Program-made: the position numbers and the translations under genes | Source of the DNA: JAEXNA01 sp037189585 | GTDB lineage: Bacteria > Vulcanimicrobiota > Xenobia > Xenobiales > JADMJV01 | NCBI GenBank assembly: GCA_037189585.1 | Contig: JBBCJA010000013.1 | Span: 1-64,000 of the forward strand | Direction of reading: 5' to 3' | DNA: 64,000 bases | Notes under the pieces: model-generated | Told to the model about the DNA's origin: nothing | Databases searched by the model: none | The model's input: the letters and a program-made list of their open reading frames with translations, nothing else | In this document: positions 1 to 7,272 of the stretch, in pieces | Layout: every line of letters starts with the position of its first letter | How positions within the stretch are numbered: the stretch's first letter is position 1

Positions 1-30
1 TCCCGCCTTTGATCCGGATCAAAGGCGGGA
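1..30. repeat. Perfect 30-bp palindrome
   Basis: The first 30 bases read the same on both strands (15-base arms, no spacer). As RNA this folds into a strong hairpin with a short loop cut from the centre. No T-run follows on the + strand, so a simple intrinsic terminator is not shown. It may end a gene lying before the window or be a protein-binding site. Confidence 0.6.
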
Positions 31-142
31 CGAGAATGGTTCGCAGCGGTAGGGCCATACTCGCCATCTTGCGTTGCGTCGTCGAAAGAAGCCTTCCTGA
101 TGGAAGGCCAGGGGTTGGCAACGGCTTCCCGAAGCGCGGGAT

Positions 143-880
143 ATGTCAGATCAGGTTCATGTTTCACGCAACTTTATCAGGGCGATTGGAGGGCTGCTGG
201 TCCTATGTTGCGTCATCATCCTCTTTCTTTTGAGCCGGCGGAGCGAAGAGTCGGGCGGCGGGGGGACACCCACACCGGTCATTTCGGCCACGATAAGATC
301 GGAGAGTCCCGGCGGTGCGCGAACGCCGGTGAGCCCGTCCGGCTCACCGACCCGGAGCTTGGAAGAGCGTCTGGATGCCTTGGATGGTAAAGTCGAGTCG
401 GTCCGCCAGAGGACCGGAGAGGCGACTCCCATCCCACCCCGTGTGGTTAGTGGAGCGACTCCTGCTCAAGGAGAAGAGGCTACCGACACCCCCGAGTCGC
501 GAGCTGTTTCTGACTACTTGAAAAAGGTCGATTCCATCGTGGGAGCCTCCGCCATGATCGGTCCTCTACCCATCGCGGCCAAACTGCTGGAGCGCGGGAT
601 GGCTTCCGACCCGGCCGACTCCGACGCGCTCATTCAGCGGACCAGTCAGGCCAAAGCCGACCTTGCCGCCGTCACACCACCATCGGAGTGCCAGGAGCAC
701 CACACCTTGCTCTTGGGTCAACTCGCCGAGGCCGTGGTCATCCTGCGCGAAGTGAGAACCGCCGACGCCAGCGGCGACGTGACGCGTCTGGCGGCACTGG
801 CCGAGAGTAGCCTGAAGTCCCAGGACGAAGCGGCCAAACTCTCGGAGCTCGACCGCCGTTTACGAAGCCGGATTCGTTAG
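143..880 (+). CDS. Single-pass membrane-anchored hypothetical protein
   Basis: I do not recognise the family. The 245-residue product has a short cytoplasmic head (about residues 1-12) and one strong hydrophobic segment (about 13-31, rich in L, V, I and C). A Gly/Ser/Pro/Thr-rich linker follows, then a mostly helical, acidic C-terminal half. This is the plan of a protein anchored by an uncleaved N-terminal helix with the rest outside the membrane. The start is the ATG just before MSDQVHV and has only a weak ribosome site. The next gene in the same direction begins 128 bases downstream, after a likely promoter of its own, so this gene is probably transcribed separately. Confidence 0.6.
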   Translation: MSDQVHVSRNFIRAIGGLLVLCCVIILFLLSRRSEESGGGGTPTPVISATIRSESPGGARTPVSPSGSPTRSLEERLDALDGKVESVRQRTGEATPIPPRVVSGATPAQGEEATDTPESRAVSDYLKKVDSIVGASAMIGPLPIAAKLLERGMASDPADSDALIQRTSQAKADLAAVTPPSECQEHHTLLLGQLAEAVVILREVRTADASGDVTRLAALAESSLKSQDEAAKLSELDRRLRSRIR

Positions 881-895
881 CGGCGCGATAATTGC

Positions 896-930
896 TTGGC
901 TTATTGCTCATGTAAAGGACATGTTAACAT
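896..930 (+). promoter_or_regulatory. Upstream motif shared with the second Met-rich hydrolase gene
   Basis: TTGGC, then about 10 bases, then ATGTAAAGGACATGTTAACA. It includes the palindrome ATGTTAACAT (921-930) and the dyad CATGT-5-ACATG. A close relative (ATGTAAAAGGTTTGTTAAAG) lies at 58166-58185, at nearly the same distance (about 80-90 bases) from the start of the other Met-rich gene. I infer a shared promoter or operator. Confidence 0.35.
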
Positions 931-1008
931 ATCTCCAAGATGGTTCCACCTGTGCTCCATTTTCGGCATCTATCTTAGGCTCAAGAAATCACTCAGGAGT
1001 CGCCTTAG

Positions 1009-1797
1009 ATGTTTACCCAGAGCCCTTTCCCTAACAATCTCGCCTCCCCGATGTCCGGCTTTGGTGGGGGTGGGTTTCCCGCGATGGGTGGAGCACCCAA
1101 TATGGGCGGCGCCGACCCCTTCGCTAGCTCGATGGCCATGATGACCCAGATGCTCGGAATGATGCAGATGGTGATGATGACCCAGTTGATGAAGATGCTG
1201 AGCCAGTCGGTCTCCTCGATGTCTTCCGGCAATCCTAACTTCGGGGGAGGAACTGGCGTCTCTGGGCCCGGCACGGGCAACTTCCTAGGAACCGGCTCCT
1301 CCGGCGCGACTGGAGCCGCCACCGCGCCCAATCCCGGTAAGATTGCCGGCGGCGGTCAGGGCGAAGCCGCGGTCAAGTGGGCACTTTCTCAGGAAGGTAT
1401 CAGCGAGTCGAAGAACCCCGACGTGGTTCGCAGCTACTCCAGGGGACGGTGGGAAGCCTGGTGCGCCCACTTCGTCTCCACCGCTCTGGAGAAGACCGGA
1501 GGTTCACCTTTCGGACACCAGGCCTCGGTCGCCGGTATTTTGGCCTGGGGTAAGCAGAATAAAGGGCACTTCATCTCCAGCTCCGACGCCAAGTCCAATC
1601 CGGGCCGCCTGAAAGTGGGCGACGTGGTGGTTTGGAAGCAGGCCGGCAAAAGTCACGTGGGTCTCCTGACCGCGGTCAATAGCGACGGAACCTTTAGCAC
1701 CATCGAAGGCAACACCTCGGACAAGGTCGCCCAGCGCAAGCATAAGTTCTCCGACCCGGGCTTGACCGGATTCGTCCGCCCAAGAGGAACCTATTAG
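1009..1797 (+). CDS. Met-rich CHAP-domain peptidoglycan hydrolase-like protein
   Basis: The product is 262 residues. Residues 1-70 are Gly/Met-rich, with a run of about 13 Met in residues 42-63. Residues 75-110 are a Gly/Ser/Thr linker, and 115-262 form a CHAP (NlpC/P60-like) domain. The expected nucleophile Cys152 sits in EAWCAHF, His216 in KSHVGLL, and a third polar residue in TIEGN (about 233-235). CHAP enzymes cut peptide cross-links in peptidoglycan as amidases or endopeptidases. No Sec signal peptide is visible, so export, if any, uses another route or the Met-rich head itself. The same head-plus-hydrolase plan recurs in the gene at 58272. The substrate is inferred. Confidence 0.75.
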   Translation: MFTQSPFPNNLASPMSGFGGGGFPAMGGAPNMGGADPFASSMAMMTQMLGMMQMVMMTQLMKMLSQSVSSMSSGNPNFGGGTGVSGPGTGNFLGTGSSGATGAATAPNPGKIAGGGQGEAAVKWALSQEGISESKNPDVVRSYSRGRWEAWCAHFVSTALEKTGGSPFGHQASVAGILAWGKQNKGHFISSSDAKSNPGRLKVGDVVVWKQAGKSHVGLLTAVNSDGTFSTIEGNTSDKVAQRKHKFSDPGLTGFVRPRGTY

Positions 1798-1839
1798 GCC
1801 GTTTTGCAAGCACGTTAAGTAGCGTTTGGGAAGGGCGAG

Positions 1840-3387
1840 CTACGGTGTGGCTGTGACCATCACCGCACCCACCGGATAGGAGAGTTGGGGAAAGTTGTAG
1901 TCTTGAATCCAGGTGAGTTCTCCATTTCCGGGGTTTATGGCATAGGTACTGATGGCTGCGGCGAAACTGGGTGTCGTACCTCGGCAAAGGGCGTAGAGAT
2001 ACTCACCGGTGGGATGGAGGAGAAGCTGAGTGGGATCGTACCCGCTCGGTTGGGCCGAGCCGACCGGAGTTAGAAGGCCGGTCGGCTCGGTCGTGAAGCT
2101 CTCTACCAGGTCTCCGCTCGAGGCTACGTAGAGCACCGGGAGCGTCGGATGGACGGCCTGAGCGCCCGCGCCGGAACTAGCGGGTTGATTATGAAGAAGA
2201 GTTAGGGCGCCGGTCGAGGCGTTGTCGTAAACGGCCACGGTCCCCGCGTTGAAGTTAGAAAGATAGAGGAGTTGGCCGTCGGGACTCAGACTACAGGCCG
2301 CCGGGCCGTCTCCGGTGGTCAGAACTGGTCTGGTTAGGCTTAGTTCGCCCGTTGTTCCGTCAACGTCGATGATAACCAAGCCGTCGTCATTGAAGTCGGG
2401 CATGTACATCAGATCTCCGGCGGGAGTCATCACCGGTTGGGACAGCCCGGTGTTGGTGACAAGTGGCGTGGTTGCGGCAGGATTGGGAACGAGAGTTCCG
2501 TCTCCTTGAATCAGAAAGCCTGTCACCGCTCCGGAAAACTCCGCCACGTAAAGATAACTGCCGTTGGGGTGGGTCACCGTTCTCTGCGCGCCTCCCGCTA
2601 CGACAGGCGTGACGGGAGGCTGGTAGGTTAGAGAACCGAGCGTTCGGTCTACCGCGAAGGTGGACAGGCTTGGTCCGGTCTCACCGTCGAAACCAAAGAT
2701 ACTGCCCGCGTAGATGAAACTACCGTCGAGGCTCTTCCCGATGGCTATCGGGCGATTGACGTTGGTGTTGTTGTCGGCCAGGCTCAGAGTTCCGTCGGCA
2801 TAAACCGCGAATGATGAAACCGAACCGCCGCCACTGTTGGGAGTCGGATTGGCCACCATCAAGTAGGCGATGGGGGTTGAGGGCGTATCGCTAACGGCCA
2901 CTGTCACGGGAGCTGTCACGGTGCGCCCCTGAAAGCTCGCCCGGACCTCCACCGACGTGTTTCCAAGCTCTACCGCTGTCAACGAGCCGAGAGACGACAC
3001 AGTCACGACTCCTGAGTTTTGACTGACGAAGGTCAGGGTTACTCCTGTGTTGCCCGGAAGAATGGCGCTGGTTCCGTCGCTGAAATGACCCCTGACCACG
3101 AGGTCCGCCGTGCCTCCCGGTATGAGTGCGACAGAGTTCGGAGTGACCTCGATCGAGTTGAGAGCAAGCGCCACTGGACCGGGAGAGAAGACCGTGGGCT
3201 GCCCTTGTCCGGGTCCGATGTTGAGATTGAGCAGCCATCCGTTTTCTGTGGAGGAGAAGCTAAGATCCCTCTGCTGGGGGCCTCCACTCCCGCTAGAGCT
3301 TCCGCCACACCCCTGAAGAAACAAGGCTAGAGTGAGTAAAAGGATAGGGAAGATGTGGCATAAGTTTCTTTTATAGAGATCTAGCAT
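1840..3387 (-). CDS. Lipoprotein with Ig-like domain and seven-bladed beta-propeller
   Basis: The 515-residue product begins with a lipoprotein signal (hydrophobic ILLLTLALFLQGC, lipid Cys at about residue 27) followed by a Gly/Ser tether. Residues about 75-165 resemble a bacterial Ig-like (BIG2) fold. From about 170 to the end are repeats of the lactonase/YVTN beta-propeller type, such as GKSLDGSFIYAG, SPDGQLLYLSNF and HPTGEYLYAL. The C-terminal part resembles 6-phosphogluconolactonase-like proteins (PF10282), but in a lipoprotein with an Ig domain a binding or surface role is more likely than sugar chemistry. It converges with the CHAP gene. The 233 bases before its start contain no gene that I can see. 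Confidence 0.75.
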   Translation of the reverse strand: MLDLYKRNLCHIFPILLLTLALFLQGCGGSSSGSGGPQQRDLSFSSTENGWLLNLNIGPGQGQPTVFSPGPVALALNSIEVTPNSVALIPGGTADLVVRGHFSDGTSAILPGNTGVTLTFVSQNSGVVTVSSLGSLTAVELGNTSVEVRASFQGRTVTAPVTVAVSDTPSTPIAYLMVANPTPNSGGGSVSSFAVYADGTLSLADNNTNVNRPIAIGKSLDGSFIYAGSIFGFDGETGPSLSTFAVDRTLGSLTYQPPVTPVVAGGAQRTVTHPNGSYLYVAEFSGAVTGFLIQGDGTLVPNPAATTPLVTNTGLSQPVMTPAGDLMYMPDFNDDGLVIIDVDGTTGELSLTRPVLTTGDGPAACSLSPDGQLLYLSNFNAGTVAVYDNASTGALTLLHNQPASSGAGAQAVHPTLPVLYVASSGDLVESFTTEPTGLLTPVGSAQPSGYDPTQLLLHPTGEYLYALCRGTTPSFAAAISTYAINPGNGELTWIQDYNFPQLSYPVGAVMVTATP

Positions 3388-3620
3388 TGAGGGAGCTTTT
3401 TCATCTTTAGGGGACTCCCTTTACGATGAGTCTGAGGCTCGCGCAACTCTCCCATTGCTCTCGCGCCCATAGGTCGTTGCGAGCTTGGGCACTCGTTGTG
3501 CCGACGAATCTGGCGGAAGGTTTACATTTTATTAACTTGGACTAGCCAAGAATTTAGCCGTTTGAGTATCTCCCCGAGGCAATATGAGGCCAAGAAAGAT
3601 AGACCTCAGGAGTTCCCCTA

Positions 3621-4082
3621 ATGCTTGTTCTCGCCGAAAGACCCACCACCGCTAACACGACTCTGGAGAGCCGCTGGCGCCGAGCCGCCGCCGAACTGAC
3701 CATCTCCGAGTTGAACAGCGGTACCTGGCGAGACCTGCATCGCGCCTTTCAGGCCGAGGCTTTGGGTCGGCGCGACCTGGTCGAGCGATGGTTGGACCAG
3801 ACCGAGGCGACGATCCTGGCCGCCTGGGAAGGATACGAGACGACCACCGTTCTCGACGAGGAAGTCACCCTGGAGTCCGTCCTGGGGCACCACCTGCTCC
3901 GCGAGGGAGCCGAGTATTGGCTGGAGGCACTGGGACTATTGCGGGAGAGCCTGGGCCAGATCGATCGAGAGGCCGTGCTGGAGCTGGCCGAGGAGGGCCA
4001 GCGCCTTCTGGTGGCCCTGGGTAAAGTGAAACTCGAGGATGAGTGCCTGTCGGATCGTTTCATGTCCGCTTGGATGAACTAG
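3621..4082 (+). CDS. Small acidic helical hypothetical protein
   Basis: This 153-residue protein is not recognised. It is almost entirely predicted helix, rich in Glu, Leu, Ala and Arg, with no signal peptide and no membrane segment. An AGGAG ribosome site lies seven bases before the ATG. It ends 63 bases before the 1024-residue gene on the same strand, so the two probably form a unit. A small acidic helical protein next to a large, repetitive, possibly exported protein suggests a dedicated chaperone, but that is only inferred from arrangement. Confidence 0.6.
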   Translation: MLVLAERPTTANTTLESRWRRAAAELTISELNSGTWRDLHRAFQAEALGRRDLVERWLDQTEATILAAWEGYETTTVLDEEVTLESVLGHHLLREGAEYWLEALGLLRESLGQIDREAVLELAEEGQRLLVALGKVKLEDECLSDRFMSAWMN

Positions 4083-4145
4083 CCCACTTTGGCTAGAATA
4101 GCGGCCAAGTCTAGTCGGTGAAACGTTGGTGGCGGGAGGCGGAAA

Positions 4146-7100
4146 ATGAAGGTTGGCGGAAACGATTCGAGTAGCTCGAACTCTTCGAAAGTCGGTTCGT
4201 CTTCACGCGAGAAGTCCACGCCGTCGACGACCGCGAGTTCTATCGAGTCGCAAGGCGGGAGTAGCAACTCGGTCGCTGACAGTACAGCTCCGAGTGTCGC
4301 TGACCGAAGCGAGACAAGCTCTGTCGCCACACCCACGGAAATCCTCGACCGAGACCTCGAGGGTTTGCCGAGTGATCCCACAGCCGCCCGCGGAGTGATC
4401 GACCGTCAAGCCGATGTCGCATCGGCGATGACCGACCAGACGCTCGGTGCTCCTTCCATCTTCGACGAACTCGAAACCCCCAGAGCGGAGAATCCCCCCG
4501 GGCCGGAGCTGGTCGAGGACCCCATCCGCCAGGAGCAAAGAGCGGATCTTCAGACACCCGACGCTTTCCTGCCCGGCTCTTCGACCCCGGACTTTCCCGA
4601 CTTTCAAGACCGGACGCCCGCCTCCAGCGAGACCTTGCCCGATGGCGGTAGGGTCGACACTTTCGAGCAAGACGGCGTCACTTACACCCGCACCACAGGC
4701 CCCGACGGCAGCGTGCGAATGGGTTACCAACAAGACGGTGTCGACTACAGCCGCACTTCCTATGAAGACGGGCGCACGTCGGTGGAGATGGCGGGACAGA
4801 CCGACGATGTCCAGCACAGGCGAACCATCGACACTACCTCTGATGGTCAGGTCACGGACCGCTCGGCTTCCATCCAGGAAGGGGTGGTGGACGCCGACGG
4901 CAACCCGATCTTTCAGTCCCGGGAGCAGACCCTGGCTCCAGACGGCACGCGTACGCTAGACGAACAAGTGGTCCGTCCCGACGGCGGAACCTCCACCCTA
5001 CAACGCGTTGAGAGGCCGGACGGAACAGTTGGTGAGACTTATAGTTTTGAGGGAGACCAGGGAACGGTTCAGCGCGCCACCGCCCAGGCGGCCGACGGTA
5101 GCGCCGAAACGCGCACCGAGCGAAACTACTCGGTCGACCGGCCCCTCGAGAGCGTGCTGGCCGAGCAGGCGGTCGAACGACCTTCCGTTCCCGATGCCGC
5201 CAGAGGACAGGTTGTCGACCTCCCCGCCGGTGACCGGAGCGACACCTCCGTCCGAGAGCTCGAGGTGGTCTCCACCGACCCGGCCGGGCAGTCTCAGCTG
5301 CAATACTCCGAACAGTCGTACTCGCAATCGTCAGGCGATGTAAGGCTGCGCGGTTCCGACGACCCCGCGCGACACAACACCTGGACCGACACGTTCCCCG
5401 CGGGAATCGCGCCCGACAACGAAGACTCCAGCATTACCCATACCGTGACCCGTGTCGTCTCGCGCGATGAGGAAGGCAAGCTGGTGGAAGCCACGGGCGC
5501 GTCTCAAACACTGACATTGACCGGAGACCGTATCGAAGGAATGGGTGAGGGCGAAGTCAGTGTCACTCGCACCGATTCCTGGAATTCCGCGGGCGAGAGC
5601 GCCGAGTCTTTTCAGGCGAGGGGTTTCGAGCAGCAAGAGCTTTACGCCATGTCCCGCGGTACCGATGATTCTATCGAACGTTTCTCGGCCGAGGTCGGCG
5701 GACGTTTGGTGAGCGCGGGCTATCCAGCCGAGGCGGGTAGCCCCTTCGACCACTACAACCTCAGAGATGGACTGCAAGAATGGATGGGTGATGACCCCTC
5801 TAGCAGACTCGACGTCGGAGTCACGGTGGGACGCAACAGAGATGGCGAGGTTGTCTCCAACGACTTGACCCTCGATTCCCGAGACCCTGATGGCAACGGC
5901 AAGACGGTCGCCCGAAGTGAAGGCCAGGGTCTGACCAGTTGGAGCTATTCCAACTACGGAAACGATGGTCAGGACTATCGTCGCCAGACCGTTTTCGAGG
6001 GAAGCGACGTCTCCACTTATGAGGAGTACCAGACCACCGGGGAGGGTCAATTCCGCCGGACTTCTCGGACCACCGATGACGGAGTCGTGATCGCCGGAAG
6101 TGACGCCTCGCGTCAGGAAGTGAGCGAAGAGCAGCTGCGCGCCTCGGTGGAAGACGGCAGCTTAAGCCAGGGGCAGATGGAGCGAATGCTCCAAGACGGT
6201 CCCCCTTACGTAGTGGAAAAGGGGAGCGAGTTCGCAGCCGCCTTGCGTGACGAGGACGGCGGATTTCAGCGCGACGAGAACGGAAACCCCATTCAGCCCG
6301 GTTATGCTATCTCTTCATCGACCATCTCTAACGGAGACGGCTACTCGGTCTCGGATTTTACCCGTAGCGATTTCCAAGAGGACGGAGGCGCCTTGGAATC
6401 ACAGCTATCGACGGTGACGGATCCTTTGGCCGATCCACCCGTGACCGGCACCGCCACAAGAGGAGAGCGTTCCAATACGGGTGCTTATCGTGAAACCGAC
6501 TCCGGCCAGCTCGCCGTGGGTGCTGATGGTCGTTTAACCATGGATGGGGAAGAGGTCGGCCAGTTCAACTTGGGCGAATCCGACCTTCCCTCACTCTTGC
6601 GAGAAGGCAGCTCATTGACCGCCCGCGAGCTTCTGGCGGCGGTGAAGGGACCCGCGATGGCCGCAGCCAATCCCGAGCAACTGGCCCGCCTTGGCCAGCC
6701 CCGCTTCAGCCTTAATGGAGGCGATGTGAACACTCCAAGACTGGCTAAGTTTGCCGACATCCTCGGGGTGGCTCACGGAGCCAGTGAGATCTTCTCTGGG
6801 ATCGGGAGCGGAGACACCCGACAGGTGGTGGGAGGACTGGGCGACATGGCCGGCGGCTTCAACAGCCTGGCCGCGGCCACCTCAGCTTTGGCCGGAGAAT
6901 CTCGCCTCGGAGTCGCGGCCGGGAGACTCTCCTCTTTGACCGGATACGGCTCGCTTTTGGGTAAAGGGCTCGGGGCGGTCGGGGGACTGGCCAGTCTGGG
7001 ATTTGGAATCTATGACGGAATCACCGGTGAAACTGGCTATGATCGCGCCGGAGGTTGGATCGGAGCAGCTGGTGGCGCGGTGGCTGTCGGCTCTCTCTTC

Positions 7101-7220
7101 TTCGGCCCGCCGGGATGGGTGGTCGGAGGTATTATCTCTGGAGCTCTGGGCGTAACCTCCGTCCTGGTGAGTGGAGCCGACGACAATCGCACGGCGGAAT
7201 TGGATCCCAGAATGTTTTGA
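4146..7220 (+). CDS. Large repetitive Ser/Asp-rich protein with Gly-rich hydrophobic C-terminus
   Basis: The product is 1024 residues. Residues 1-150 are low-complexity, rich in Ser, Thr, Asp and Glu. About 150-720 hold many degenerate beta-hairpin-like repeats with the signature DG-x(2)-Y-x-R-T and DG-x-V (for example QDGVTYTRTTGPDGS). About 800-1005 are Gly/Ala-rich and hydrophobic with glycine-zipper spacing, including two likely membrane-insertable segments near the end (GAAGGAVAVGSLFFGPPGWVV and GGIISGALGVTSVLV). There is no Sec signal. The start has GGAGG seven bases upstream. The plan recalls exported toxins or adhesins that end in a pore- or membrane-active region, but I cannot assign a family. 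It converges with ppc. Confidence 0.65.
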   Translation: MKVGGNDSSSSNSSKVGSSSREKSTPSTTASSIESQGGSSNSVADSTAPSVADRSETSSVATPTEILDRDLEGLPSDPTAARGVIDRQADVASAMTDQTLGAPSIFDELETPRAENPPGPELVEDPIRQEQRADLQTPDAFLPGSSTPDFPDFQDRTPASSETLPDGGRVDTFEQDGVTYTRTTGPDGSVRMGYQQDGVDYSRTSYEDGRTSVEMAGQTDDVQHRRTIDTTSDGQVTDRSASIQEGVVDADGNPIFQSREQTLAPDGTRTLDEQVVRPDGGTSTLQRVERPDGTVGETYSFEGDQGTVQRATAQAADGSAETRTERNYSVDRPLESVLAEQAVERPSVPDAARGQVVDLPAGDRSDTSVRELEVVSTDPAGQSQLQYSEQSYSQSSGDVRLRGSDDPARHNTWTDTFPAGIAPDNEDSSITHTVTRVVSRDEEGKLVEATGASQTLTLTGDRIEGMGEGEVSVTRTDSWNSAGESAESFQARGFEQQELYAMSRGTDDSIERFSAEVGGRLVSAGYPAEAGSPFDHYNLRDGLQEWMGDDPSSRLDVGVTVGRNRDGEVVSNDLTLDSRDPDGNGKTVARSEGQGLTSWSYSNYGNDGQDYRRQTVFEGSDVSTYEEYQTTGEGQFRRTSRTTDDGVVIAGSDASRQEVSEEQLRASVEDGSLSQGQMERMLQDGPPYVVEKGSEFAAALRDEDGGFQRDENGNPIQPGYAISSSTISNGDGYSVSDFTRSDFQEDGGALESQLSTVTDPLADPPVTGTATRGERSNTGAYRETDSGQLAVGADGRLTMDGEEVGQFNLGESDLPSLLREGSSLTARELLAAVKGPAMAAANPEQLARLGQPRFSLNGGDVNTPRLAKFADILGVAHGASEIFSGIGSGDTRQVVGGLGDMAGGFNSLAAATSALAGESRLGVAAGRLSSLTGYGSLLGKGLGAVGGLASLGFGIYDGITGETGYDRAGGWIGAAGGAVAVGSLFFGPPGWVVGGIISGALGVTSVLVSGADDNRTAELDPRMF

Positions 7221-7272
7221 CGAGCAGGCTCCGACACCGACCGAGACTCCGATCTTAGCGGGGAACGTGATT

